The notes under the pieces are model-generated. The model made no database searches, was not told where the DNA came from, and saw only the letters and a list, made by a program, of their open reading frames with translations. Position numbers and translations under genes: made by a program. Below are positions 1 to 8,087 of a stretch of DNA of 60,667 nucleotides, in pieces. Each line of letters opens with the position of its first letter. The first letter of the stretch is position 1. The DNA lies in the NCBI GenBank assembly GCA_036559465.1, contig DATBTC010000018.1, positions 1-60,667 on the forward strand. Direction: 5' to 3'. Source of the DNA: JAHFPN01 sp036559465 (GTDB taxonomy: Bacteria > Pseudomonadota > Alphaproteobacteria > Rhizobiales > Xanthobacteraceae).

Positions 1-3000
1 GCCGTCATCATCCAGGGGCCGAAGCTGCGCTTGATCGGCCGCTTGCTCTCCGGATCGATCTTGGCGAGCAACGGCGGCGCGAGATGGAACTCGAAGCGCA
101 GATTGCCCTCGAAAGTCGCGGCGATCTGGCGCTTGAACGAACCGTCGGTGAACAGGCGCGCGACTTCGTACTCGTCCTTGTAGGCCATGAGCTTGAAGAG
201 ATATTCGGCCGTGGCGTCGGCGAGCTCGTCGTGGCCCGGCGCTCGCGCCTTTTCCGCCGCGCGCACGCGCTCGATGAGCGCGCGATAGCGTTCGGCATAG
301 GCCGCGTTCTGATAGCCGGTGAGAAACATCACGCGGCGGCGGATCTTCTCGTCGAGCGAGGTGGAAAGCCTGCGCGCGTCGGTGGCGACGTCCACCGGCG
401 TGGCGAGCGCGATCACGCTTTCGGGATCGACCGCCGCGCGGCGGCCCCACGCAAAGGCGGCCTTGTTTACCGCCACCGCCTCGCCATTCAGTTCGATCGC
501 AGTCTCGATGGCTTCCTGGGAGATCGGCAGGCCACCGAGCTGATAGGCATAGCCCAGGAGAAAAACGTTCTGGCCGAGCGAGGAGCCGAACAGCGCGCTC
601 GCCAACCGCGTCGCATCGATGAAGCGGACCTTGTCGCGGCCGGCGGCGGTGACGATCGCCTTCTTCAGGCGCTCTGTCGGCAGCGAATAATCCGCGTTGC
701 GCGTGAAATCGCCAGGTAGCGTCTCGTGAGTGTTGATGACGACGATGGTGCCTTCCTGGCGCATGGCCGAAAGCACCTTTTTGGAACCGGCCACTACGAT
801 GTCGCCGCCGATCACGAGGTCGGCGCCCTTGGCCGGCACGCGGATAGCGTGGATGTCCTCGGGCCGGTTGGCGATCCGCATATGGCTCGAAACCGCGCCG
901 CCCTTCTGGGCGAGGCCGGCCATGTCGATGACGCCGCAGGCTTTGCCCTCGAGATGCACAGCCATGCCGAGCAACGCGCCGACGGTGACGATGCCGGTGC
1001 CGCCGATGCCGGTGATGATGATTCCAAAGTTGCCGTCGATCGCCGGCAGCTTGGGCTCCGGCAGGTCTGGCAGCTTGCCCGCGGTCGCTGCCGCGCCCGC
1101 GCCGCGTTTGAGCTTGGCGCCATGCACGGTGACGAACGAGGGGCAGAAGCCCTTCACGCAGGAGAAGTCCTTGTTGCAGCTCGATTGATCGATCTGACGC
1201 TTGCGGCCCCATTCGGTCTCCAGCGGCTGGATCGAGACGCAGTTCGACTGCACGCCGCAGTCGCCGCAGCCCTCGCACACCAGCTCGTTGATGATCACCC
1301 GCTTGTCGGGGTCGGGGAATTCATGGCGCTTGCGGCGCCGGCGTTTCTCGGCGGCGCAGGTCTGGTCGTAGATCAGGATGGTGACGCCGGGGATTTCCGC
1401 GAGCTCTTTCTGAACCGTCATAAGCTGGTCGCGGTGATGGATGGTGAGTCCCTTCGGCCAATCCTCGTTCTTCGCGTATTTCCAGGGCTCGTCGGTGACA
1501 ACGACGACGCGCTTGACGCCTTCGGCCGCCGTTTGGCGCGCGATCATGGGGACGGAGAGCGGGCCGTCGTGATGCTGGCCGCCGGTCATGGCAACCGCGT
1601 CATTGAACAGGATCTTGTAGGTGACGTTGACGCCCGCTGCGACCGAGGCGCGGATCGGCAGGATGCCGGAATGGTTATAAGTGCCGTCGCCGAGATTCTG
1701 AAAAACGTGGTTGCGCTTGGAGAACGGCGCCTCGCCGATCCAGTTGGCGCCCTCGGCGCCCATCTGGGTGAAGCCCAGCGTGTTACGGTTCATCCAGATG
1801 ACCATGGTGTGGCAGCCGATGCCGGCATAGGCGCGCATGCCATCGGGCACCACGGTCGAGCTGTTGTGCGGGCAGCCCGCGCAGAAATAGGGCATGCGGG
1901 TGGCGACATCGTAGGTCTCGGCGAGCGAGGCTTGGGCCTGGCGGAGCCGGTTCACCCGGTCGCGCAGCTCCGGCACGTCGCCGTATTTCAACACGCGGTC
2001 GCCGATGGCGATGGCGATTTCGTTGGAGTCGAGCGCGCCCTTGACCGGGAAGAGCCATTCGCCCTTCTCGTCGCGCTTGCCGATGCAGACCGGCTGGTTG
2101 GCGGTGCCGTAAAGCTCCTCGCGCACCTGCACTTCAATTAGCGCGCGCTTCTCCTCGACCACGATGATGAGTTCGAGGCCCTTGGCGAATTCCTCAAGCT
2201 CCGCGCGCGCGATCGGCCAGGGGCAAGCGATCTTGAGCAGACGGATGCCGAGATCGTTGGCCTTGACCTCGTCGATGCCGAGCTCGTCCATGGCGAGCCG
2301 GACGTCGAGATAGCTCTTGCCGGTGGTGATAATGCCGACCTTGGGGTTGCGGCCGCCGGTGGTGATGTAGCGGTTGAGCTTGTTCAGGCGCACGAACGCA
2401 AGAATGGCGTCGCGCTTGAATTCCTGCAGCCGCGCCTCCTGCGAAAGTGCGTTGTCGAGCAGGCGGATATTGAGGCCGCCGAGCGGCATCTTGAAATCGG
2501 TCGGCGCCAGGATTGAGAGCCGGTCCACGGCGCCTTCGATGACGGCGGTGGATTCGATCGTGTCTTTGACGCACTTGATGCCGGTCCAGGTGCCGGTGAA
2601 GCGCGACATGGCCCAGCCATAGAGGCCGTAATCGACCAGCTCCTGGGTCCCGGCCGGGTTCAGGATCGGGATCATCACGTCGACGAAGTGGAATTCGGAC
2701 TGGTGCGCGGTGGTCGACGACTCGCAGGTGTGGTCGTCGCCCATCAGCGCGATCACGCCGCCGTTCTTGGCGGTGCCCGCGAAATTGGCGTGGCGGAAAG
2801 CGTCGCCGGAGCGATCGACGCCTGGGCCCTTGCCGTACCAGATGCCGAACACGCCGTCGTATTTGCCCTCGCCTGTGAGGCCCGCTTGCTGCGTTCCCCA
2901 GAGCGCGGTGGCAGCGAGATCCTCGTTGAGGCCGGCCTGGAACACGATGTCGTTCGGCGCGAGCACGCTGCGCGCGCGCATGAATTGCTGATCGAGGCCG

Positions 3001-3173
3001 CCGATGGGAGAGCCGCGATAGCCGGTGACGTAGCCTGCGGTGTTGAGCTTGGCGCGCCGGTCGCGCTCCTTCTGCATGAGCGTGAGGCGGACGATGGCTT
3101 GGGTGCCGGATACGAAGACCCGGTCCTTGGTCAGATCGTACTTGTCGTCGAGGCTGACTTTTTTCAGCGCCAT
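1..3173 (-). CDS. indolepyruvate ferredoxin oxidoreductase family protein, fused alpha-beta subunits (C-terminus off the window)
   Basis: Oxidative decarboxylation of indolepyruvate or related aryl-/2-oxo acids to acyl-CoA with ferredoxin as acceptor. About 1057 residues are visible and the reading frame leaves the left edge, so the end is missing. Order seen: an N-terminal pyrimidine/core domain, a ThDP-domain segment with CAGCPHNSS near residue 428, a ferredoxin-type cysteine cluster VCEGCGDCGVQSNC near residue 633, then the gamma-type domain (GIGGTGIVTVGALL). This is the single-chain architecture of the roughly 1150-residue proteobacterial enzymes. The ATG at 3173 is preceded by GGAG and begins the conserved start ALKKVSLDDKYD. 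The specific keto acid cannot be told from sequence. Confidence 0.93.
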   Translation of the reverse strand, partial: MALKKVSLDDKYDLTKDRVFVSGTQAIVRLTLMQKERDRRAKLNTAGYVTGYRGSPIGGLDQQFMRARSVLAPNDIVFQAGLNEDLAATALWGTQQAGLTGEGKYDGVFGIWYGKGPGVDRSGDAFRHANFAGTAKNGGVIALMGDDHTCESSTTAHQSEFHFVDVMIPILNPAGTQELVDYGLYGWAMSRFTGTWTGIKCVKDTIESTAVIEGAVDRLSILAPTDFKMPLGGLNIRLLDNALSQEARLQEFKRDAILAFVRLNKLNRYITTGGRNPKVGIITTGKSYLDVRLAMDELGIDEVKANDLGIRLLKIACPWPIARAELEEFAKGLELIIVVEEKRALIEVQVREELYGTANQPVCIGKRDEKGEWLFPVKGALDSNEIAIAIGDRVLKYGDVPELRDRVNRLRQAQASLAETYDVATRMPYFCAGCPHNSSTVVPDGMRAYAGIGCHTMVIWMNRNTLGFTQMGAEGANWIGEAPFSKRNHVFQNLGDGTYNHSGILPIRASVAAGVNVTYKILFNDAVAMTGGQHHDGPLSVPMIARQTAAEGVKRVVVVTDEPWKYAKNEDWPKGLTIHHRDQLMTVQKELAEIPGVTILIYDQTCAAEKRRRRKRHEFPDPDKRVIINELVCEGCGDCGVQSNCVSIQPLETEWGRKRQIDQSSCNKDFSCVKGFCPSFVTVHGAKLKRGAGAAATAGKLPDLPEPKLPAIDGNFGIIITGIGGTGIVTVGALLGMAVHLEGKACGVIDMAGLAQKGGAVSSHMRIANRPEDIHAIRVPAKGADLVIGGDIVVAGSKKVLSAMRQEGTIVVINTHETLPGDFTRNADYSLPTERLKKAIVTAAGRDKVRFIDATRLASALFGSSLGQNVFLLGYAYQLGGLPISQEAIETAIELNGEAVAVNKAAFAWGRRAAVDPESVIALATPVDVATDARRLSTSLDEKIRRRVMFLTGYQNAAYAERYRALIERVRAAEKARAPGHDELADATAEYLFKLMAYKDEYEVARLFTDGSFKRQIAATFEGNLRFEFHLAPPLLAKIDPESKRPIKRSFGPWMMT

Positions 3174-3499
3174 TGGCCGCTCCAGCGCTGCACGGGGAGA
3201 ACCCGGCTCTTGCTGCGCTGCACGGGAAGCTCGCATAGGCGCGCGGCGGCGGCAATTTCGTTTTGCGCGTAACAGTTGATGAAAAACTGCATGGAACGCC
3301 GAACTGTCGCAATTTGGCGCATTGCAGCGAAGTCTACCCGGCGCAGCACCCTATATGTGTGCCAAGCCTGCCGCCCCCAGCAGCTCGTGATACTCGACCT
3401 TCATGTATTGAGGCCCCCCGACCACAGGAAGAGGCCGCTATCTTGGTGGACAGCGGCCATGGATACGCGGTCGTTCATCGGTCAACTACTGGCGGCTGG
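3174..3499. other. intergenic region, no gene recognised
   Basis: A 326-base gap between the oxidoreductase start and the 3' end of the next minus-strand gene. It contains two imperfect copies of a GCTGCACGGGGA-like word around 3185 and 3214. The short open frames here lack a ribosome site and recognisable sequence. It presumably holds the promoter of the oxidoreductase gene, but I see no clear boxes. Confidence 0.4.
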
Positions 3500-3844
3500 T
3501 CAGTCGATGGTGAACACGTGTGAATAGTCCCACGCGGTCGAGTCCTCCTGTTGCACCGGGGTAGCCATCGAAACCGTCGGGGCTATACAGACCGAGTGAG
3601 GGGCCAGGTCTTCCGAGCCGCGGCCGGCACCGGCGGACAGCGTTCCCGGGAAGAAGCCCAACCCCGCGACCGCGACTATCATTCCGGCCACAAGGAGTCC
3701 GTTCGAACAGCGGTAACTTGCCCGGAACGAAGGGGTATCGAGCTCGGAAACGAGCTTGCCCGTTCGCCATGGGGAAACCTTTTGCCTGGTCCCTTCGTAA
3801 AGCGCTGCACGCAAGTCGTGCGGAATGATGTCACTCCAATCCAT
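3500..3844 (-). CDS. hypothetical single-span membrane protein
   Basis: A 114-residue protein that I do not recognise. The start at 3844 is chosen because AGGAGAACTACG precedes the ATG; a longer frame to 3904 exists without a ribosome site. Residues about 50-70 form one hydrophobic, Gly/Ala-rich membrane segment. The N-terminus (MDWSDIIPHDLRAALYEG) looks soluble and the C-terminus is short and acidic, with a single Cys. It is divergently transcribed from the LysR gene at 3981, so the LysR protein is its likely regulator. It may be lineage-restricted; no function is proposed. Confidence 0.6.
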   Translation of the reverse strand: MDWSDIIPHDLRAALYEGTRQKVSPWRTGKLVSELDTPSFRASYRCSNGLLVAGMIVAVAGLGFFPGTLSAGAGRGSEDLAPHSVCIAPTVSMATPVQQEDSTAWDYSHVFTID

Positions 3845-3922
3845 CGTAGTTCTCCTGATCCTGGCCATGGCGAGAGCCCTATAGCTTCGCTGGCCATGTT
3901 GCACTGCGGGAGCACATGGGGC

Positions 3923-3952
3923 TTGACGGTCAATCTGTAATTCAGATTATCT
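3923..3952 (+). promoter_or_regulatory. LysR box overlapping a candidate lysR promoter
   Basis: AATCTG-TAATT-CAGATT at 3932-3948 is a perfect inverted repeat that contains ATC-N9-GAT, the classic LysR-family T-N11-A recognition form. It overlaps a TTGACG hexamer at 3923-3928 and a TTATCT hexamer at 3947-3952 (18-bp spacer), 29 bases before the lysR start codon. This predicts autoregulation and control of the divergent small membrane protein gene. Confidence 0.6.
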
Positions 3953-3980
3953 TGATGGAAATCATCGAGACTTTCGATAG

Positions 3981-4871
3981 ATGCGCAGCCTCAATCTCGA
4001 TCAGTTACGGACGCTCGAAGCCGTGGTGGCGCTCGGAAGCTTCACCGCCGCGGCAAGGCAGCTCAATCTTTCGCAGTCGGCCGTCAGCACCCAGATCAGC
4101 GAACTCGAACGCCGCTTCGGCGTGCGTCTGGTGGAGCGGCTAGGGAAGAAGGCCTTCGGGACCTCTGCCGGCCGGGAAGTCATCGAACGGGGGCAGCGCA
4201 TCGCACGCGAAGCCGAGGCCGTGGAAGCGGCAATGCGCCGTCATCGGGAAGGCTGGCTCGGGCGGGTGCGCGTCGCCGCCAGCATCACCGCTCTGATCTA
4301 CCATCTGCCGCCGGTGATTCAGCGGCTGCGCGTGGAGCACCCCAACATCGAGCTGGTCGTGACGACCGGTACGACGGCCCAGGTAGTCGAGCGCATTCTG
4401 CGGAACGACATCGACGTGGGCATCGTCACCTTGCCGATCAATGAGCGGGACCTGGAGGTCGTTCCGATACGGCAAGAGGCGCTGGTCGCGATCTTTCCCT
4501 CTGGGATCGGCGACATACCGGCAAAGGCTACACCGAAAACGCTCGGTCAATACCCGCTCATTCTCGAATACGCCCGCGCTCAAGTGAGAATGCTGATCGA
4601 TGAATGGCTGTCGACCAATGGCGCGGAGCTGCATCCGGCTATGGAAGTCGACAATCTGGAGGCCGTGAAGCGAATGGTCATGTCGGGGCTCGGGGTGTCG
4701 ATCGTTCCGGCCATGGTTGTATCCGGCAAGGAGGCAACAGCGGATATTGTGGTGCGTCCGCTGCGGCCCGCGCTAACGCGAACGCTGGCCTATGTTCAGC
4801 GTCACGACAAGCGTGGTGAGCCTGCGCTCCAGATCGTTCGCGCAGAGTTGATGAAGCTAAAGCTGAAGTGA
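3981..4871 (+). CDS. LysR family transcriptional regulator
   Basis: A 296-residue protein of normal LysR length. Residues about 1-62 are the winged helix-turn-helix (LDQLRTLEAVVALGSFTAAA followed by LSQSAVSTQISELE), then a linker helix and the periplasmic-binding-protein-like effector domain from about residue 90. The divergent neighbour at 3500-3844 and the box between them suggest local control. The effector is unknown. The C-terminus is Lys-rich (LMKLKLK). Confidence 0.92.
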   Translation: MRSLNLDQLRTLEAVVALGSFTAAARQLNLSQSAVSTQISELERRFGVRLVERLGKKAFGTSAGREVIERGQRIAREAEAVEAAMRRHREGWLGRVRVAASITALIYHLPPVIQRLRVEHPNIELVVTTGTTAQVVERILRNDIDVGIVTLPINERDLEVVPIRQEALVAIFPSGIGDIPAKATPKTLGQYPLILEYARAQVRMLIDEWLSTNGAELHPAMEVDNLEAVKRMVMSGLGVSIVPAMVVSGKEATADIVVRPLRPALTRTLAYVQRHDKRGEPALQIVRAELMKLKLK

Positions 4872-4906
4872 AGTAAGGAACTGCCTGACCTGATAAGTGG
4901 CGATCC

Positions 4907-5683
4907 CTAGCCCCCGACCATCAGCATGAGTCCGGCATCCACGATGATGGTGGAACCGGTTATCAAACGTCCGGCGTCGGAGGCGAGCAGCAAGAACGCT
5001 CCGTCGAGATCACTTGGGTCGCCGAAGCGGCCAAGCGGGATCGAGCCCTGGATGGCCTGTCCATCCTTGCTGCCGAGATAGTCGCTGTTGATCTCGGTCA
5101 CGATGTAGCCGGGCGCGATCGTATTCACGCGAATACCCTTGCGGGCGTATTCGAGCGCAAGCGCCTTGGTGAGCTGCACCACCGCGGCCTTGCCCACGTG
5201 GTACGAGGCAAGGCTGTAGCCCACGGTGAAAGCGGCGATCGACGAGATCGTGACGATGGCGCCAGGCTTCCTGGCCGCCGCCATGCGATTGGCCGCTTCG
5301 CGCGACCAGAACAGGACCGCGTCGAGATTAGTGTCCAGCACCTCGCGCCAGCTTTCTTCCGTCATTTCAGAGATCTTTTTCACGCGCGCGATGCCCGCAT
5401 TGGCGACCAGAAGATCGACCGTGCCGAAGGCCTTTTCCGCCGCATCGAAGGCTGCCGCCATGGCCTTGCGGTCGGTGACGTCGGCCACCGCCACCAGCGC
5501 CTTGCCGCCGGCCTTCTCGATCTTGGCCTTGAGCGCCTCGAGGCGATCCTTGCGGCGAGCCACCAGCACCACCTTGGCCCCGTTGGCCGCGGCCACCTCG
5601 GCCATGCGCTCGCCGAGCCCGCTCGATGCGCCGGTGATCAGCGCCACTCTGCCGTCCAGCCGAAAGAGTTTTCCTGCGTCCAT
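4907..5683 (-). CDS. SDR family NAD(P)-dependent oxidoreductase
   Basis: A 258-residue classical short-chain dehydrogenase. The Rossmann motif TGASSGLG lies near residue 16, NAG near 92, and the catalytic Ser and YHVGK near 145-165. The start at 5683 has a strong GGAGG; an upstream in-frame start lacks one. It is convergent with lysR and followed upstream by the NicO gene on the same strand. The substrate is unknown. Confidence 0.9.
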   Translation of the reverse strand: MDAGKLFRLDGRVALITGASSGLGERMAEVAAANGAKVVLVARRKDRLEALKAKIEKAGGKALVAVADVTDRKAMAAAFDAAEKAFGTVDLLVANAGIARVKKISEMTEESWREVLDTNLDAVLFWSREAANRMAAARKPGAIVTISSIAAFTVGYSLASYHVGKAAVVQLTKALALEYARKGIRVNTIAPGYIVTEINSDYLGSKDGQAIQGSIPLGRFGDPSDLDGAFLLLASDAGRLITGSTIIVDAGLMLMVGG

Positions 5684-5735
5684 GGCCGCCTCCTGCCCGC
5701 CCCTAGAGCATGTGGGGCAGGGCGTCGGCAAGGGA

Positions 5736-6707
5736 TCAAGCCGGGAGCAGCCGCTCCGAGGCAAGCATGCCGGTGATCAGGAGCACACCGAAGGCAACGA
5801 TGACGAGCGCGCCGGCGACTTCCAGCGCATGGAACGCGACCATGCCCTTGCCGCCGGACCGCCCTGCGAAACGGCGCGCGAGCCCGCGCGCCAGGAGCGC
5901 GAGCGAAGCCACGACCGCTACGGTGATTGCGGTGCCGAAGGCCATGACGAAGGTCGCGAGCACCCCGATCCAGAAAATGCCCTGCGACAGCGCGAACACC
6001 AGCACCAGAATCGCACCCGAACAGGGCCGCGCACCCACCGCCACCACCGCGGTCAAGCCGCGGCGGAACCAGCCCTTGCCCTTCAGCTCCGATGGCTCCG
6101 GTCCGTGCGAATGGTCGTGGCCGTGATCGTGACCATGATGGTGGTGATCGGGATGGTGATGCGTGCCTTGCCCGCGCCACGCGGTGATGAGCGCGCGCCC
6201 CTTCTGCCAGGTGAGATAGAGACCGAAGGCCACGATCAGTGCATAGCTGCCGAGCTCGATCACGCGCACGGTCGTGTTCATGGCTTGCGCGGTGGCGCCG
6301 AGCGCGATCGCTGCGATGCCGACCAGGGCGATGGCCGTCAAAGCCTGCAGCGCAGAGGCCGCAGCGGTGAGCGCAAGCCCGCGCCGGTAGGTGGAGCCAT
6401 CGGCGAGCAAGTAAGAAGACATCACCGCCTTGCCGTGGCCGGGCCCGGCGGCGTGGAAGATTCCGTAGAGAAAGGAGACAGTGAGCAGCCCGAGCGCGGC
6501 ACCGTCGGTCTTGGCCGAGCGCACCGCCTGCACGAGCAGCCGGTAAAAAGCCGCCTGCTGCGAGAGCAGCCAGCCCGCAATGCCGGTGGGTTCGGCCGGA
6601 CGCGGCCCGCCGAATGGCGATGTCTGGGCCAGCGCATCGCCGCCGAGCGCAAGCGCCCCGGCGAGCGCGATAAGGAATAGAACGCCGGCGTATCGCCCTC
6701 TCCGCAC
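5736..6707 (-). CDS. NicO-family metal transporter (RcnA/ZevB-like) with His-rich loop
   Basis: A 323-residue inner-membrane protein with a signal-like first segment and about six further membrane spans. The family motif HAAGPGHGK is at residues 85-93 and GARPCSGAI near 226-234. Between the two halves is a cytoplasmic or loop stretch, residues 182-201, with more than ten His and several Asp, as in nickel/cobalt/zinc-handling transporters. It begins with GTG at 6707, 10 bases after the DUF1007 gene. That gene pair matches the Haemophilus ZevA-ZevB zinc system as well as nickel/cobalt pairs, so the metal is uncertain. Confidence 0.88.
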   Translation of the reverse strand: MRRGRYAGVLFLIALAGALALGGDALAQTSPFGGPRPAEPTGIAGWLLSQQAAFYRLLVQAVRSAKTDGAALGLLTVSFLYGIFHAAGPGHGKAVMSSYLLADGSTYRRGLALTAAASALQALTAIALVGIAAIALGATAQAMNTTVRVIELGSYALIVAFGLYLTWQKGRALITAWRGQGTHHHPDHHHHGHDHGHDHSHGPEPSELKGKGWFRRGLTAVVAVGARPCSGAILVLVFALSQGIFWIGVLATFVMAFGTAITVAVVASLALLARGLARRFAGRSGGKGMVAFHALEVAGALVIVAFGVLLITGMLASERLLPA

Positions 6708-6717
6708 TTCACATGCC

Positions 6718-7359
6718 TCAGGGGCAGCGCACGTCGACGCGGTTGGCGAACTGGGAGCCGTACTTGCTCGCGGCGGTGAGCGAATTGAAGAAGGATTCGG
6801 AGAGCCGCCCGGTAGTGGTCGTCATGGGCTCGGGCTTCTTGGCCTCGAGCGTGCAGCCCTTGGGCGCGCCGGCAAGTTTCATCGCTTCGCCCTCGGCGAA
6901 CTCGAAGGCGACGAAATAGGTCGGGTCGAAGACGTCGAGCGAAGCCGCACCCTTGGAGGCGGTCTTGACCGGTAGCGTGAAATGCAGTGTGAGCTGCTTC
7001 TTCTCATCAGCGACGAGCCAGTAATCGAGCGGCGCGCCGAACCCGATCGGCTTCTCGCCATTCTTGCCGACGGTGAAATAGTCGAATTCCTTGAGCGAAG
7101 TGACGTTCACTTCGGCCAGCGGCTGCAGCTCCTCGCGCGAGAGCTTGCCGTCGTTGTTCTTGTCGAGGCCCTGGATGGCGAAGGCCGAGAACGCTTCGTC
7201 GAAGGTCCAGGCATAGCGGATCGCCTGCATGGCGCCGTCGGGTCCATAGACGATCTCGCCGCGCGCCACGACCCATACATGCGGATGCGCATTCGCCGGC
7301 GCGGCAGCGAAGAGGGCGAGCGCCGCGAGCGCGGCAAGGATTGAATTTCGGACCGTCAT
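6718..7359 (-). CDS. DUF1007 family periplasmic protein (ZevA-like) with an EF-hand loop
   Basis: A 213-residue exported protein with a Sec signal peptide (residues 1-24, ending PANA) followed at once by HPHVW, the start typical of DUF1007 proteins and a likely metal ligand. Residues 66-77 form a canonical 12-residue EF-hand loop (D66, N68, D70, K72, S74, E77). It is cotranscribed with the NicO transporter downstream, so it probably delivers or senses metal in the periplasm. An in-frame ATG at 7371 is an alternative start. Confidence 0.85.
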   Translation of the reverse strand: MTVRNSILAALAALALFAAAPANAHPHVWVVARGEIVYGPDGAMQAIRYAWTFDEAFSAFAIQGLDKNNDGKLSREELQPLAEVNVTSLKEFDYFTVGKNGEKPIGFGAPLDYWLVADEKKQLTLHFTLPVKTASKGAASLDVFDPTYFVAFEFAEGEAMKLAGAPKGCTLEAKKPEPMTTTTGRLSESFFNSLTAASKYGSQFANRVDVRCP

Positions 7360-7420
7360 GAGACTGCCCATAGGCCTCTCGAACAGGCCTGTCGACTCCG
7401 GCGGAAGCGTGGCGTTCTGC

Positions 7421-7993
7421 TTAACGCAGTACATTCACCAGCGCGCCGATATGCACCCGGTCGAACAAGTCTATGGCATCCGCGTTGTGCATACGGAAAC
7501 AACCGCTGGAGGCCGCAGAGCCGATCGTATGGGGCGCAGTGGTGCCGTGGATGCGGTATTCGCTCCAGCCAAGGTACATGGCGCGCGGTCCAAGCGGGTT
7601 CCTCGGGCCAGGTCCGACATATTTCGGCAGGCTCGGATTCTCGCGCCGCATGCGTGGGGTCGGGTTCCAGCCCGGGTTCTGCGCCTTGCGGCTCACCCAG
7701 AGATCGCCGGACCACTGGAAGCGCGGCTGGCCGACCGCGATCGAGTAGCGCACCGCGCGACCGCCGCCGAGTGTGTAATAGAGCTTCTTCTCCGAGCTCT
7801 TGATGACGATAGTGCCACGCGGGAAGTCCTCTTCGAAGTCGACCGTCTCCCTGGTCGAGACCGGCGAAATCTTCATGACCGGCTGATTGCGGGCGAACTG
7901 CGGCTTGCGACGCGGCGCTGCGTCGGCTGCGCCGATTGCGGTCACGGCGAAGGCCGCCGCGAGGGCGGAAATCAAGATACTCGAACGCGTCAT
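7421..7993 (-). CDS. L,D-transpeptidase (YkuD domain)
   Basis: A 190-residue exported enzyme that makes 3-3 peptidoglycan cross-links or anchors outer-membrane proteins. A signal peptide covers about residues 1-25 (ending GAADA). The YkuD domain begins near residue 58, and the active-site signature is intact: H149-G150 and SSGCFRM with Cys165. It lacks LysM or other added domains, as is usual for the many short rhizobial copies. The stop lies 61 bases before the DUF1007 start, and a common transcript is possible. Confidence 0.92.
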   Translation of the reverse strand: MTRSSILISALAAAFAVTAIGAADAAPRRKPQFARNQPVMKISPVSTRETVDFEEDFPRGTIVIKSSEKKLYYTLGGGRAVRYSIAVGQPRFQWSGDLWVSRKAQNPGWNPTPRMRRENPSLPKYVGPGPRNPLGPRAMYLGWSEYRIHGTTAPHTIGSAASSGCFRMHNADAIDLFDRVHIGALVNVLR

Positions 7994-8087
7994 TCCCAGC
8001 CTTCCGGATCAATCCCAAGTACCGCGTAATGAATAATAGAGTCCTCGCCCAAATCAACCCACGGCCGTTAACACATTTGTCACAGCG

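Noticed and set aside
726..2141. Long plus-strand open frame opposite the oxidoreductase
   Set aside because: It is a by-product of GC-rich third codon positions. The minus-strand frame has full family similarity, and this one has no recognisable sequence or ribosome site.
3263..3527. Two overlapping plus-strand frames of 83-86 residues upstream of the small membrane protein
   Set aside because: They are neither preceded by a ribosome site nor similar to anything I know, and share the same DNA in different frames.
6140..6190. Runs of His codons read as a DNA repeat or CRISPR-like array
   Set aside because: They are irregular His/Asp codons of the NicO loop, with no spacer-repeat structure. 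No CRISPR array is present in the window.
5226..6680. 484-residue plus-strand open frame across the SDR and NicO genes
   Set aside because: It spans two real minus-strand genes and their gap, with an Arg/Pro-rich translation typical of antisense reading in GC-rich DNA.
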